From Bacillaceae bacterium (lineage in GTDB: Bacteria; Bacillota; Bacilli; JACDOE01): a stretch of DNA of 64,000 bases. The DNA lies in contig JACDOE010000012.1 in the NCBI GenBank assembly GCA_017656255.1, forward strand, positions 1 to 64,000, read 5' to 3'. The notes beneath the pieces are model-generated. The model worked only from the letters and a program-made list of their open reading frames with translations, ran no database searches and was not told the DNA's origin. This document shows positions 43,402 through 53,670 of this stretch, piece by piece. The position numbers and the translations under genes are program-made. Each line of letters begins with the position of its first letter. Positions within the stretch are counted from its first letter, which is position 1.

Positions 43402-44256
43402 GTGAAAATCGGCAAAAAAATGTTGATGATCATGCTGGTTGCCATGCTGGCCATCGTAACTGCCGCATGTGGAACCGGTACAACTGAAACCGGAGGACAG
43501 GAAGCCAACAACCAGGAAAACACCGGGGGAAGCGAATCCGGACAAAACGGAGAAGCTACCGAACAGGAAGAGCCCCTGAAAATCGTCGTTGGAACCGATG
43601 CTGCCTACGCACCGTTTGAATATGTTGATACAAACGGAAACATTGTTGGGTTTGACATCGAAGTGATGAACGCGATTGCGGAAGCAGCCAACCTGGAAGT
43701 TGAATATAAAAACACTGCCTGGGACGGAATTTTCCTGACCGTTCAAAACGGTGAGCGGGATGCCCTGATTTCCGCGATCACCATCACCGAAGAACGGGCC
43801 AAGAAAATGGATTTCTCCGAGCCGTACTTTGAGGCGACTCAATTGATCGCGGTCCCGAAAGACTCTGACGTGACCAAGTTTGAAGACCTCAAAAACGACT
43901 ACAAAATCGGGGTACAGAACGGTACAACCGGTGATGAAGCCGTATCCGACCTGATCGGACGCACCAACGGCAACATCGCACGTTTTGAAACCACACCGCT
44001 GGCTCTGAAAGAACTGGAGAACGGTGGCGTTGAAGCAGTCGTAGCCGACAACGCGGTGGTTCTGGAATACATCAAAAATAATCCGGACGCCAACTTTAAA
44101 TCCGTATCCGATGACAACTTCCCGAAAGAATACTACGGCATCGCGGTCAAAAAAGGAAATACCGAATTGCTCGACCGGATCAACGCCGGCCTGAAAGAAA
44201 TTCAGGAAAACGGAACTTATGACGAGATTTTCAATAAATACTTCGGAACTGAATAA
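43402..44256 (+). CDS. Amino-acid ABC transporter substrate-binding lipoprotein
   Basis: A 284-residue lipoprotein starting at GTG after AAAAGGGGG. The signal peptide ends in the lipobox VTAAC (cysteine near residue 26), followed by a Gly/Glu/Asn-rich linker to about residue 55. The family-3 solute-binding domain has KIVVGTDAAYAPFEYVDTNG, GFDIEVMNAIAEAANLE, AITITEERAKKMDFSEPYFE and the closing EIQENGTYDEIFNKYFG. Binds a polar amino acid, perhaps arginine, glutamine or cystine; this cannot be decided from sequence. A terminator hairpin lies before the permease gene, so the binding protein is made in excess. Confidence 0.93.
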   Translation: MKIGKKMLMIMLVAMLAIVTAACGTGTTETGGQEANNQENTGGSESGQNGEATEQEEPLKIVVGTDAAYAPFEYVDTNGNIVGFDIEVMNAIAEAANLEVEYKNTAWDGIFLTVQNGERDALISAITITEERAKKMDFSEPYFEATQLIAVPKDSDVTKFEDLKNDYKIGVQNGTTGDEAVSDLIGRTNGNIARFETTPLALKELENGGVEAVVADNAVVLEYIKNNPDANFKSVSDDNFPKEYYGIAVKKGNTELLDRINAGLKEIQENGTYDEIFNKYFGTE

Positions 44257-44295
44257 TTCAAGCAAAGACGAGAATAGCCTTAGTTTGAGAAAAGT

Positions 44296-44326
44296 CAGCG
44301 TAACAGACCTGTTACGCTGCTTTTCT
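44296..44326 (+). terminator. Hairpin between binding protein and permease genes
   Basis: CAGCGTAACA (44296-44305) pairs perfectly with TGTTACGCTG (44310-44319) and is followed by CTTTTCTT. Such partial terminators commonly lower permease expression relative to the binding protein. Confidence 0.75.
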
Positions 44327-44384
44327 TGAGCAGGCATGTTTGATAAGATAGATGCAACAAATATCGAAGTTTGAGGTGGAAAAC

Positions 44385-45035
44385 TTGCTGGATTGGTCGA
44401 TTATCTACGATTACCGATGGTTTTATCTGAAAGGCGCACTGGTAACGGTGGAAGTCACGTTCATTGCCATTTTGCTGGGGACCCTGTTGGGACTGTTATT
44501 CGGACTGGCCAGGCTGTCCAAAATACCTTTTCTGCATTATCCGGCCGTCTGGTACATTGATCTGATTCGTGGAACCCCGCTACTCGTTCAGATTCTGATC
44601 ATTCATTTTGCGTTGTTGCCAAGTCTGTTGGGTTCTTCACCGGGTGTCTGGGTGTCGGCGATTATGTCTCTTACCATTAATAGTGCCGCATACATCGCCG
44701 AGATATTCCGAGCCGGAATTCAGTCCATTGACAGAGGTCAGATGGAAGCCGCCCGATCCCTCGGCATGAAACACAGTCAGGCCATGTATTACATCATCCT
44801 GCCTCAGGCATTCAAGCGGATGTTGCCTCCCCTGGGTAATGAATTTATCACGCTTTTGAAGGACTCATCCTTATTAATGGTTATTTCATTCAGCGAATTG
44901 ATGTACTCGGGGAAAACCATACTCGGAGCGACGGCAAGTCCCTGGGAAGCCTACCTGCCTGTGGCGTTTCTGTATCTGGTCATCACCCTCGGACTTACAC
45001 GCTTCGTTAACTATCTTGAACTGCGATACAAATAA
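44385..45035 (+). CDS. Amino-acid ABC transporter permease
   Basis: A 216-residue membrane protein of the His/Glu/Gln/Arg/opine permease family with five predicted helices. YLKGALVTVEVTFIAILLGT opens the first helix; YIDLIRGTPLLVQILIIHFA and the ATPase-contact motif EAARSLGMKHSQAMYYIILP are diagnostic. TTG at 44385 follows GAGGTGGA by 4 bases and gives a typical length; an ATG at 44352 (227 residues) has no ribosome site. No ATP-binding gene follows: the next gene encodes a cold-shock protein, so the ATPase must be encoded elsewhere or shared. Confidence 0.9.
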   Translation: MLDWSIIYDYRWFYLKGALVTVEVTFIAILLGTLLGLLFGLARLSKIPFLHYPAVWYIDLIRGTPLLVQILIIHFALLPSLLGSSPGVWVSAIMSLTINSAAYIAEIFRAGIQSIDRGQMEAARSLGMKHSQAMYYIILPQAFKRMLPPLGNEFITLLKDSSLLMVISFSELMYSGKTILGATASPWEAYLPVAFLYLVITLGLTRFVNYLELRYK

Positions 45036-45138
45036 AACGCTTACAAATTATTGTCAGGTTGCCAGCCCTTCCCTTGCTGTCGAATTTTAGCTTTTTTGTC
45101 AGAGAATCCACTAATTTTGTAGAAACCGAAGGATTTGT

Positions 45139-45193
45139 TTGACTTCGGGTTGCGAATCGATTATAGTCAAGATATGAGAAAAAGCTTCTCATA
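45139..45193 (+). promoter_or_regulatory. Promoter and leader hairpin of cold-shock gene
   Basis: TTGACT (45139-45144), 17 bases and TATAGT (45162-45167). Right at the start of the leader TATGAGAA (45173-45180) and TTCTCATA (45186-45193) form a perfect 8-bp hairpin, which could stabilise the message. Confidence 0.65.
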
Positions 45194-45222
45194 AAAGTTC
45201 ATTTAAGAAAGGAATGTATTAC

Positions 45223-45420
45223 ATGCAAGGGAAAGTAAAATGGTTTAACGCAGAGAAAGGGTACGGATTTATCGAAAGAGAAGACGGAGATGATGTATTC
45301 GTACACTACTCTGCCATTCAGTCTGAGGGTTTTAAAACGCTTGAAGAAGGTCAATCCGTTGAGTTTGACATCGTAGAAGGAGCGAGAGGCCCGCAGGCAG
45401 CTAACGTTATCAAGTTATAA
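45223..45420 (+). CDS. Cold-shock protein (Csp family)
   Basis: A 65-residue single cold-shock domain, an RNA chaperone. [20 protein letters not shown] holds RNP1 (KGYGFIE) and [11 protein letters not shown] holds RNP2. ATG at 45223 is used since an upstream ATG at 45214 touches AAAGGA. Closest in pattern to CspB/CspD of Bacillus. Transcribed alone with promoter at 45139 and terminator at 45464. Confidence 0.95.
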   Translation: MQGKVKWFNAEKGYGFIEREDGDDVFVHYSAIQSEGFKTLEEGQSVEFDIVEGARGPQAANVIKL

Positions 45421-45463
45421 AGGCTACACAACATATAACGAAGCGTTATAATTTTGATAACAC

Positions 45464-45492
45464 ACCCCCGGGAGGAACCCCGGGGGTTTTTT
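45464..45492 (+). terminator. Terminator of cold-shock gene
   Basis: ACCCCCGGG (45464-45472) pairs with CCCGGGGGT (45478-45486) and is followed by six Ts. Confidence 0.92.
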
Positions 45493-45598
45493 AAAATAAT
45501 TTCTTCACAAAAATTTTAAATGGATTCCCTTTCAGGCAGGATTTTACACCGGGGAATAGTGTATAATGGTATATATAAAGAGAAAGGAGGCCTCTTCC

Positions 45599-46156
45599 AT
45601 GAATTACAACATCCGAGGAGAACAATTAGATGTGACTCCTGCATTAAGGGAACATGTGGAAAAGAAATTGGGGCGCCTGGAAAAGTACTTTGACAACATG
45701 GACAACACGGATTGTCACGTCACCCTGCGTGTCATCCGGGACGAACAAATTGTGGAAGTAACCATTCCATTAAAAGGCCTGATTCTCCGTGCCGAAGAGA
45801 GCCATGGAGACATGTACGCCGCCATCGATCTGGTGGTGGAAAAGCTGGAGCGCCAGATTCGCAAGTATAAAACCAAGGTTAACCGCAAAAACCGCCAGAA
45901 CGGAAGCATCAAGGAAATGAATGAAGAAATCCGCCTGGATCGCGACCTGGCTGAAGGAGAAGATGCCGGGGAGGATGAATTCGAGATCGTACGAACCAAG
46001 CGGTTTAACCTGAAACCGATGGATGCGGAAGAAGCCATTCTCCAGATGGATATGCTGGGACATAATTTCTTCGTCTTTTCCAATGCGGATACCGACCAGG
46101 TGAACGTCGTCTACCGCAGAAAAGACGGGAAATACGGGTTGATTGAACCGGAATAA
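45599..46156 (+). CDS. hpf: Long-form ribosome hibernation promoting factor
   Basis: A 185-residue protein that pairs 70S ribosomes into inactive 100S dimers. The N-terminal S30AE domain (residues 1-100, MNYNIRGEQLDVTPALREHV and HGDMYAAIDLVVEKLERQIR) blocks the decoding site; the C-terminal domain (about 125-185, IVRTKRFNLKPMDAEEAILQ and LIEPE at the end) dimerises. ATG at 45599 follows GAAAGGAGG; the in-frame ATG at 45566 overlaps the -10 box TATAAT (45562-45567). The place before secA matches Bacillus. Confidence 0.95.
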   Translation: MNYNIRGEQLDVTPALREHVEKKLGRLEKYFDNMDNTDCHVTLRVIRDEQIVEVTIPLKGLILRAEESHGDMYAAIDLVVEKLERQIRKYKTKVNRKNRQNGSIKEMNEEIRLDRDLAEGEDAGEDEFEIVRTKRFNLKPMDAEEAILQMDMLGHNFFVFSNADTDQVNVVYRRKDGKYGLIEPE

Positions 46157-46210
46157 ACGGAATAAACAGCGGGCCGGTCTACATAAGAAACGCCGGGATA
46201 CCGCACCGGA

Positions 46211-46239
46211 GGACTTGGTTAACAAGTCCTCTTTTATTT
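46211..46239 (+). terminator. Terminator of hpf
   Basis: GGACTTG (46211-46217) pairs with CAAGTCC (46223-46229), followed by TCTTTTATTT. Confidence 0.82.
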
Positions 46240-46310
46240 AGCCGAAAACATTGATACAATGATAGATTAGGAAGTATGGGTGAGTAACCGAAAGAGGAGG
46301 CCCCACGTTT

Positions 46311-48821
46311 ATGAGAGGACTAGTGAAAAAAATATTCGGCGATTCCAATGATCGCGAAGTGAAACGGCTGATGAAGCAGGTGGAGCAAATCAACGCCCTC
46401 GAACCTGAAATCAGTCGATTATCTGACGATGCTTTACGCAACAAAACGGAAGCATTTAAAGAACGGTTAAAAAAGGGAGAAACCCTTGACGATATTCTGA
46501 ATGAAGCGTATGCTGTGGTGCGGGAAGCATCGAAGCGGGTACTGAACATGCGCCATTTTGATGTCCAGCTGATGGGAGGCATCGTTCTGCATCAGGGGCG
46601 GATCGCAGAGATGAAAACCGGGGAAGGGAAAACCCTGGTGGCCACCCTGCCGGTTTATCTCAATGCCCTCGAAGAAAAAGGGGTGCATGTCGTCACCGTC
46701 AACGATTATCTGGCCCGCCGCGACAGTGAACAGATGGGACAGGTGTATGAATTCCTCGGACTGAAAGTGGGACTGAATGTTCACGGCCTGTCCCCGGAGG
46801 AAAAACGGGAAGCCTATCAGGCGGACATCACCTATGGAACGAACAATGAATTCGGATTTGATTACCTGCGGGACAATATGGTGCTCTATAAAGAGCAGAT
46901 GGTGCAGCGTCCGCTCAACTATGCCATCATTGACGAGGTGGACAGCATTCTGATCGATGAAGCCCGTACCCCGCTGATCATCTCCGGTCAGGCCAGCAAA
47001 TCCACCGATCTGTACTATGTGGCGGCCCGTTTTGTCACCCAGCTCAAACCGGAAGAAGATTATACCGTTGATGAAAAAGCACGCAACGTGACCCTGACCG
47101 AATCCGGGGTCAGCAAAGCCGAGAAAGCCTTTAACGTCGACAACCTGTATGACCATGAACACATGATGCTTAATCATCACATCAACCAGGCATTAAAAGC
47201 ACGGGTGATCATGAAGCGGGATGTCGACTATGTGGTGGAAAACGGTGAAGTGGTCATCGTCGATGAATTTACGGGACGCTTGATGCAGGGACGCCGTTAC
47301 AGTGACGGCCTGCATCAGGCCATCGAAGCCAAGGAAGGGCTGAAGGTCCAGAATGAAAGCATGACTCTGGCCACCATCACCCTGCAGAACTATTTCCGCA
47401 TGTATCAGAAACTGGCCGGGATGACCGGAACCGCCAAAACCGAAGAAGAGGAATTCAGAAAAATCTACGGAATGGATGTCGTGGTCATTCCAACCCACAA
47501 ACCAATGATCCGTGAGGACATGCCCGACGTCATCTATAAAACTGAAGAGGCCAAATTCCGCAAAGTAGTGGAGGAAATTGCCCGGCGCCATGAGAAGGGG
47601 CAACCCATCCTGGTGGGAACGGTTTCTATCGAAAATTCAGAAAAACTCTCTTCCATGCTCAAGAAAAAAGGCATTCCGCACAATGTCCTTAACGCCAAAA
47701 ACCATGAGCGGGAAGCGGAAATCATCGCCCAGGCCGGACAAAAAGGGGCGGTAACCATCGCCACCAACATGGCCGGGCGTGGAACCGACATCATGCTCGG
47801 AGAGGGTGTCGCAGAGCTCGGCGGACTTCATATTATAGGTACAGAACGGCACGAAAGCCGCCGTATCGACAACCAGCTTCGCGGCCGTTCCGGACGTCAG
47901 GGAGATCCCGGCTCCTCACAGTTTTTCCTCTCCCTTGAGGATGAATTGATGCGCCGGTTCGGATCCGATAATATTATGAGCATGATGGATCGGCTGGGCA
48001 TGGAAGAAGATCAGCCCATCGAAAGCAAAATGGTCTCCCGAGCCGTGGAATCGGCCCAAAAACGGGTGGAAGGCAACAACTTCGACATGCGCCGCATTGT
48101 CCTCCAGTATGACGATGTGATGAACCAGCAGCGGGAAATTATTTACAAACAGCGTCGTGACGTACTGGAATCCGACAACCTGCGTGACGTCGTGTTCAAC
48201 ATGATCATGTCCGTCGTGGAAAGACTGGTGGAGATCCACTGTCCGAAAGAGCAGGTACCGGAGGAATGGGACCTCAAAGCGATCATCGATCATGCCAACG
48301 GTACCTTCCTGCATGAAGGGGAACTGACTGAAAAAGACATCTGGGGCAAAGAGCCGGAAGAAATCATCGACGTCTTCCGTGACCTGTTGAAGAAAAAATA
48401 CGACCGCCGTGAACAGGAAATCGGCGAAGAGATGATGCGCGAATTCGAAAAAGTGGTCGTGCTCCGTGCCGTCGACAGCAAATGGATGGACCACATTGAC
48501 GCCATGGATCAACTTCGCCAGGGGATTCACCTGAGGGCTTACGCCCAGAACGATCCACTGCGTGAGTATCAGATGGAAGGGTTCCAGATGTTTGAGGAGA
48601 TGGTGGCCCGTATTGAAGAAGAAGTGGCGACCTATATAATGAAAGCGGAAGTCTCCCAGAATATTCAGCGGCAGGAAGTGGCCAGGGGAGAAGCGGTCAA
48701 TCCGAAAAAAGAAGGCGGAAAGAAAAAACCGGTCCGCCGGGAGCAAAAAGTGGGACGCAACCAGCCCTGCCCGTGCGGAAGCGGTAAGAAATACAAGCAC
48801 TGTTGCGGCAAAGCCGTATAA
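46311..48821 (+). CDS. secA: Preprotein translocase ATPase SecA
   Basis: An 836-residue motor that pushes preproteins through SecYEG. Walker A is [17 protein letters not shown] (near residue 105) and the DEAD-type box [20 protein letters not shown] near 208. The preprotein cross-linking and helical scaffold domains follow, with [13 protein letters not shown] and [20 protein letters not shown] of the second ATPase half. The C-terminal zinc finger [13 protein letters not shown] binds SecB or ribosomes. AAAGAGGAGG lies before the ATG. Located between hpf and prfB as in Bacillus. Confidence 0.98.
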   Translation: MRGLVKKIFGDSNDREVKRLMKQVEQINALEPEISRLSDDALRNKTEAFKERLKKGETLDDILNEAYAVVREASKRVLNMRHFDVQLMGGIVLHQGRIAEMKTGEGKTLVATLPVYLNALEEKGVHVVTVNDYLARRDSEQMGQVYEFLGLKVGLNVHGLSPEEKREAYQADITYGTNNEFGFDYLRDNMVLYKEQMVQRPLNYAIIDEVDSILIDEARTPLIISGQASKSTDLYYVAARFVTQLKPEEDYTVDEKARNVTLTESGVSKAEKAFNVDNLYDHEHMMLNHHINQALKARVIMKRDVDYVVENGEVVIVDEFTGRLMQGRRYSDGLHQAIEAKEGLKVQNESMTLATITLQNYFRMYQKLAGMTGTAKTEEEEFRKIYGMDVVVIPTHKPMIREDMPDVIYKTEEAKFRKVVEEIARRHEKGQPILVGTVSIENSEKLSSMLKKKGIPHNVLNAKNHEREAEIIAQAGQKGAVTIATNMAGRGTDIMLGEGVAELGGLHIIGTERHESRRIDNQLRGRSGRQGDPGSSQFFLSLEDELMRRFGSDNIMSMMDRLGMEEDQPIESKMVSRAVESAQKRVEGNNFDMRRIVLQYDDVMNQQREIIYKQRRDVLESDNLRDVVFNMIMSVVERLVEIHCPKEQVPEEWDLKAIIDHANGTFLHEGELTEKDIWGKEPEEIIDVFRDLLKKKYDRREQEIGEEMMREFEKVVVLRAVDSKWMDHIDAMDQLRQGIHLRAYAQNDPLREYQMEGFQMFEEMVARIEEEVATYIMKAEVSQNIQRQEVARGEAVNPKKEGGKKKPVRREQKVGRNQPCPCGSGKKYKHCCGKAV

Positions 48822-48871
48822 TTTTCAACGAATCACGTGAAAATAAACAGACTTCAAAGGAGGATTCACAT

Positions 48872-49982
48872 ATGTCACATCAAGATTTGACCGAAGTGAA
48901 ACAGGATATGTCGACCCTGGGTGGAAAACTGGATGAATTAAGGGGGTCTCTTTGACCTCGAAGGGAAGCAGAAACGCATCGCAGAACTGGAAGAACAAAT
49001 GTCGGCCCCGGATTTCTGGGATGACAATGACGCCGCACAGAAGGTTATCAGCGAAGTCAATCATTTGAAGGACCTGGTGAAAACAATGAAAGACCTGGAA
49101 ACCTCCCATGAGGACATCCAGGTGATGATGGAACTGGCGGCGGAAGAAAATGACGAATCCCTCTATCCTGAGATCATCGAAGGGGTCAAGACCCTGAACA
49201 AAAGGGTATCCGAATTTGAACTGGAGCTCATGCTTAACGAGCCCTACGACAAAAACAATGCCATTCTGGAACTGCATCCAGGCGCCGGAGGAACGGAATC
49301 CCAGGACTGGGCCTCCATGTTGCTTCGCATGTACACCCGCTGGGCGGAAAGCCACGGTTACAAGGTGGAAACACTGGATTACCTGCCCGGTGACGAAGCG
49401 GGTGTTAAAAGTGTCACCCTGTTGATCAAGGGACATAACGCTTACGGCTATTTGAAGACAGAAAAAGGGGTGCACCGCCTGGTTCGTATTTCGCCGTTTG
49501 ATTCATCGGGACGCCGGCATACCTCATTCGTCTCCTGCAATGTGATGCCGGAGATGGATGATGACGTCGAGATTGAAGTGAAGCAGGAGGACCTGAAAAT
49601 CGATACCTACCGTTCCAGCGGAGCGGGGGGACAGCACGTCAATACCACTGATTCAGCGGTCCGGATCACGCATATTCCGACCGGGGTCGTCGTCACCTGC
49701 CAGTCGGAGCGTTCCCAGATCAAAAACAGGGAAAAAGCGATGAAGATCCTCAAAGCCCGTTTGTACGAAAAGAAACTGGAAGAGCAGGAGAAGGAATTGA
49801 ACGAACTGCGCGGCGAACAGAAGGAAATCGGCTGGGGAAGTCAGATTCGTTCCTATGTGTTTCACCCGTACAGCATGGTGAAGGATCATCGTACCGGCGT
49901 GGAAACGGGTAATATTCAGGCCGTGATGGATGGTGAAATCGACCCGTTTATCAATGCCTATCTCAGACAGACGATGAAGTGA
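48872..49982 (+). CDS. prfB: Peptide chain release factor 2 with programmed frameshift
   Basis: Reading begins at ATG 48872 (AAAGGAGGA upstream) and runs 27 codons to an in-frame TGA at 48953-48955. A +1 shift on CTT (48950-48952) continues with GAC at 48954 to give 369 residues in total. The shift site has the internal Shine-Dalgarno-like AGGGGG (48941-48946) three bases before CTTTGA, exactly the autoregulatory arrangement known for RF2. The product has the RF2 tripeptide region ([13 protein letters not shown]) and the GGQ motif in [17 protein letters not shown] for peptide release. It recognises UGA and UAA. Confidence 0.97.
48941..48955 (+). promoter_or_regulatory. Programmed +1 frameshift site in prfB
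   Basis: AGGGGG-TCT-CTT-TGA. The internal ribosome-pairing sequence, a slippery CTT and the weak UGA C stop make low RF2 levels favour the shift, so the protein regulates its own synthesis. Confidence 0.95.
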
Positions 49983-49988
49983 TCTCCT

Positions 49989-50846
49989 ATGATGCAGCAA
50001 CGGATTTTAAACCTTTCCTTTAAACAGACAAAAGAATATGTCTACCTTTTTGCAGGGGCTTTCATTATAGCCGTGGCGTTCAACCTGTTCATGAACGATT
50101 TTAACATTGCCTCCGGCGGGGTAAGCGGGATCAGCGTTATCGTGGAGGACGTCCTTCACATCAAACCCGCTTACACCCAGTGGGGGTTGAACATTTTGTT
50201 TGTTCTGCTTGGATTTGTGTTGCTCGGACGGCAATTTGGCCTTAAGACCATCATTGGGACGCTGGTCCTTCCTTTTTTTGTGCTTTTAACGGAAAACTGG
50301 CGGACGATTACAGATGAACCGCTTCTGGCGGCACTTTTCGGCGGCGTGGGTCTCGGCCTGGGGCTGGGACTCGTTTTTCGTGGACAGGCCTCCACCGGTG
50401 GTACGGATCTGGTGGCCCAGATCATACATAAATACACCGGACTCAGCCTGGGAGTTGCCATCCTGCTCATCGACGGCATCGTCGTGACCACAGCCGGTGT
50501 GGTCTATGGCCCGGAACAGGCTTTATATGCGATCATTGCTTTATTTACCACCGGGCGAACCATCGATCTGGTTCAGGTGGGTCTCGGGTATGCCAAACTG
50601 AGCTTTATCATTTCCGATCAAGAGGAAGCGATTCGCGAGGCCATTTTGCATCACCTCGACCGGGGGGTTACCCGTCTGTCCGGGTACGGCGGCTACACTA
50701 ACCAGTCCAAATCCGTTTTGCTGTGTGTGGTGGAACAGAAGGAAATTGCCCGCCTGAAAGAACTGGTCACCCGTCACGATCCCGATGCGTTTGTGATCGT
50801 ATCTGATACGGCAGAAGTGATGGGGGAAGGGTTCAGGCGGTATTAG
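49989..50846 (+). CDS. YitT family membrane protein
   Basis: A 285-residue protein with five to six N-terminal membrane helices (residues about 15-190; NLFMNDFNIASGGVSGISVI and GLGLGLVFRGQASTGGTDLV are family marks of DUF161) and a cytoplasmic DUF2179 domain at the C-terminus (AILHHLDRGVTRLSGYGGYT, then LCVVEQKEIARLKELVTRHD). Function is unknown; transporters or signalling proteins have been suggested. It starts 6 bases after prfB, so co-translation with RF2 is possible. Confidence 0.92.
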   Translation: MMQQRILNLSFKQTKEYVYLFAGAFIIAVAFNLFMNDFNIASGGVSGISVIVEDVLHIKPAYTQWGLNILFVLLGFVLLGRQFGLKTIIGTLVLPFFVLLTENWRTITDEPLLAALFGGVGLGLGLGLVFRGQASTGGTDLVAQIIHKYTGLSLGVAILLIDGIVVTTAGVVYGPEQALYAIIALFTTGRTIDLVQVGLGYAKLSFIISDQEEAIREAILHHLDRGVTRLSGYGGYTNQSKSVLLCVVEQKEIARLKELVTRHDPDAFVIVSDTAEVMGEGFRRY

Positions 50847-50917
50847 AACTTTTTTTGCGCTCTACTGGCTTATGCCGGGTACAATATAAAACAAGATAGC
50901 TGAAGGAGGATTTATAA

Positions 50918-52927
50918 ATGAAGGTGGATCACGCACTTGAACAAAAATGTATTAATACGATTCGCACACTGTCCATTGATGCGATTGAAAAGGCGAACTC
51001 TGGGCATCCCGGACTTCCCATGGGTGCTGCTCCGATGGCGTATGCGCTCTGGTCCCGTTTTCTAAAACATAATCCGGCGGACCCCAACTGGTTCGATCGT
51101 GACCGTTTTATTCTGTCGGCGGGGCATGGTTCCATGCTGCTCTACAGTCTGTTGCATCTGAGCGGTTATGATCTGTCCATGGATGAGATCAAGAATTTCC
51201 GCCAGTGGGGAAGTGCCACACCGGGGCATCCTGAATTCGGACATACCGTCGGCGTTGAAGCGACGACTGGACCGCTGGGTCAGGGTGTCGCTATGGCTGT
51301 GGGGATGGCAATGGCGGAACGTCATCTGGCGGCCGTCTATAACCGGGACGGACATGACATTATCGACCATTACACTTACTCCATCTGCGGTGATGGGGAT
51401 CTGATGGAAGGGGTCTCGGCCGAAGCGGCTTCGCTGGCCGGACATCTGAAGTTGGGCAAGCTGATTATCCTGTATGATTCCAATGATATTTCCCTCGATG
51501 GTGAAACCAGCTTTGCGTTCACAGAAGATGTATTAAAACGTTACGAAGCATACGGCTGGCAGGTTCTGCGTGTCGAAGACGGGAATGACGTGGATGAGAT
51601 CAGCCGTGCCATTGAGCAGGCACAGGCGGAGCCAAACAAACCGACCCTGATCGAGGTTCGGACGGTGATCGGTTATGGTAGTCCGAACAAGGCGGGTACT
51701 CATAAAGTACACGGGGCGCCCCTCGGTGAGGATGAGGCGAAGTTGACCAAGGAAGCCTACGAATGGCCCCATGAACCGTTCCATGTGCCGGATGACGTGC
51801 GGGAACATTTTGCCGCACTAAAGGAACAGGGGGCCCGTGCTCAGGCGGATTGGGAAAAGAATTGGGAAGCCTATCAAAAAGCTTTTCCGGAACTGGCCGC
51901 TCAATTGAAATTGGCGATGGCGGGTGAACTTCCCGAAGGATGGGATCAGGATTTGCCGCTCTATGAAGCGGACCATAAACCGCTGGCGACCCGTTCCGCA
52001 TCCGGGGAAGCCCTCAATGCCATTGCCAACCGGGTACCCTGGTTTATCGGGGGATCGGCGGACCTGGCTTCGTCCAACAAGACCGAGCTTAAAGATGCGG
52101 GCGTGTTCCATGCGGAAGACTACAGCGGACGCAACATCTGGTTTGGGGTACGCGAGCACGCCATGGGTGCCGCACTGAACGGGATGATGCTGCACGGCGG
52201 TGTACGGGCATTCGGTGCCACGTTCTTTGTCTTTTCCGATTACCTGCGTCCGGCCATTCGTCTGTCTGCCCTGATGAAGCAGCCGGTGATCTATGTATTT
52301 ACCCATGACAGCATCGCCGTGGGTGAAGACGGACCGACGCATGAGCCGATCGAACAGCTGCCTTCCCTGCGGGCGATGCCGGATCTGACCGTGATTCGTC
52401 CGGCGGATGCCAATGAAACGGTGGAAGCTTACCGTTATGCCCTGGAGAAAAGCGAGCAGCCGGTGGTGCTGGTACTGTCCAGACAGAATTTACCCGTCCT
52501 CGCACCCACTGCCACGATTGCCCGGGAAAACCTGTCCCGTGGTGCTTATGTGATCGCCGATCCGGACGGCCAGGAACCGCAGGCGATTCTGATGGCATCC
52601 GGTTCTGAGGTCAGCCTGGCACTGGAAGCACAGAAAGTGCTGGCGGATAAAGGGGTGCCGGTACGCGTCGTCAGTATGCCCAGCTGGGAGTTGTTTGAGG
52701 AACAGTCACCTGAATATAAAGAATCCGTCCTGCCGTCACAGATCAAGACCCGTCTTGCCATCGAAATGGCACATCCGCTCGGATGGGAAAAATATGTCGG
52801 TGATCAAGGCGCGGTGATGGGAATTGAAACCTTTGGTGCTTCAGCCCCCGGTAACAAAGTGATCGAAGAATTCGGCTTTACCGTCGATCATGTGGTCGCC
52901 CGTGTAGGGGAAATCCTGAACAAGTAG
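50918..52927 (+). CDS. tkt: Transketolase
   Basis: A 669-residue thiamine-diphosphate enzyme of the pentose phosphate pathway that transfers two-carbon units between sugar phosphates. Residues about 150-185 hold the cofactor motif [20 protein letters not shown], the central domain has [19 protein letters not shown] and [18 protein letters not shown], and the C-terminal domain ends near residue 669, a full-length enzyme. AAGGAGGA lies before the ATG. It appears monocistronic. Confidence 0.97.
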   Translation: MKVDHALEQKCINTIRTLSIDAIEKANSGHPGLPMGAAPMAYALWSRFLKHNPADPNWFDRDRFILSAGHGSMLLYSLLHLSGYDLSMDEIKNFRQWGSATPGHPEFGHTVGVEATTGPLGQGVAMAVGMAMAERHLAAVYNRDGHDIIDHYTYSICGDGDLMEGVSAEAASLAGHLKLGKLIILYDSNDISLDGETSFAFTEDVLKRYEAYGWQVLRVEDGNDVDEISRAIEQAQAEPNKPTLIEVRTVIGYGSPNKAGTHKVHGAPLGEDEAKLTKEAYEWPHEPFHVPDDVREHFAALKEQGARAQADWEKNWEAYQKAFPELAAQLKLAMAGELPEGWDQDLPLYEADHKPLATRSASGEALNAIANRVPWFIGGSADLASSNKTELKDAGVFHAEDYSGRNIWFGVREHAMGAALNGMMLHGGVRAFGATFFVFSDYLRPAIRLSALMKQPVIYVFTHDSIAVGEDGPTHEPIEQLPSLRAMPDLTVIRPADANETVEAYRYALEKSEQPVVLVLSRQNLPVLAPTATIARENLSRGAYVIADPDGQEPQAILMASGSEVSLALEAQKVLADKGVPVRVVSMPSWELFEEQSPEYKESVLPSQIKTRLAIEMAHPLGWEKYVGDQGAVMGIETFGASAPGNKVIEEFGFTVDHVVARVGEILNK

Positions 52928-53020
52928 CATTTCATAAAACTGTCAAACCTTGTCGGGATAATTAATGGATAAGTTTGGTATACTACACGTGGAAATAGAA
53001 GACCAAAAGGAGGGTTTATC

Positions 53021-53458
53021 ATGAAGCTCAAAGGCTGGAAGACCATGATTGTAACAGCTCTGGCCCTGCTGGTTGTGTCCGGATGCGGCGCTGCCAACGA
53101 TCAGGCTGACGATCAGCCGGCTGATGAAAATGATCAGCAAACCGAGCAACCGGCTGATAACGGAGAGGCTGATGGTGGCGAAGCAGATGGTGATGCAGCT
53201 GAAGGTGGCGACGAAACAGTGGATGCGGATTTTGACGCTGCTGCCGCTGAACAGGCATATCAAGCCAACTGCCTGGCCTGCCACGGAGCCGAACTGGAAG
53301 GGACAGTCGGACCCGGTCTGACTGATGTTGGAGCTCGCCTGAGCCAGGATGAAATTTATAACATCATTGTTAATGGCCAGGGACAAATGCCGGCACAGGC
53401 TCAACTATCTGAAGATGAAGCTCAAAACATGGCTGCATGGCTGGCAGCTAAAAAATAA
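53021..53458 (+). CDS. Cytochrome c lipoprotein (c551 type)
   Basis: A 145-residue electron carrier. The signal peptide ends in the lipobox LLVVSGC (cysteine near residue 23), so the protein is lipid-anchored outside. An acidic Asp/Glu/Gly/Ala linker (about 25-75) leads to a class-I cytochrome c domain with the heme motif CLACH near residue 86, PGLTDVGARLSQDE and the distal methionine in GQGQMPAQAQLSEDEA. Similar to CccB of Bacillus, which delivers electrons to cytochrome oxidase. AAAAGGAGGG lies before the ATG. Confidence 0.93.
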   Translation: MKLKGWKTMIVTALALLVVSGCGAANDQADDQPADENDQQTEQPADNGEADGGEADGDAAEGGDETVDADFDAAAAEQAYQANCLACHGAELEGTVGPGLTDVGARLSQDEIYNIIVNGQGQMPAQAQLSEDEAQNMAAWLAAKK

Positions 53459-53477
53459 ATGAAACACTGACCAACCG

Positions 53478-53508
53478 ACTCCCGTGTCTACGAGGCACGG
53501 GAGTTTTT
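53478..53508 (+). terminator. Terminator of cytochrome c gene
   Basis: ACTCCCGTG (53478-53486) pairs perfectly with CACGGGAGT (53496-53504), followed by a T run. Confidence 0.9.
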
Positions 53509-53603
53509 ATATTTATTAATTTTTATCCATCATCACTTGGCAGATTCACTTTTTCAGATCAATAAAAAAGAACGTTCCTGACTAAATGTTTAATTAAAAA
53601 GGT

Positions 53604-53641
53604 CTTGAATTAATATACTTAAATACGTATAATAATACAAA
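53604..53641 (+). promoter_or_regulatory. arg operon promoter with tandem ARG boxes
   Basis: TTGAAT (53605-53610), 17 bases and TATAAT (53628-53633) form the promoter. Two 18-base stretches fit the ARG consensus TNTGNATWWWWATNCANA: CTTGAATTAATATACTTA (53604-53621, mismatches at positions 1 and 16) and TACGTATAATAATACAAA (53624-53641, mismatch at position 3). They lie 2 bases apart and cover both promoter boxes, the layout expected for the ArgR/AhrC hexamer with arginine as co-repressor. Confidence 0.75.
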
Positions 53642-53670
53642 AGTCGTAAACGGAAATGGGAGAGAAACTG

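Noticed and set aside
45531-45557. SigH promoter for hpf (AGGATTT ... GAAT)
   Set aside because: The spacer between the two boxes is only about half of that required.
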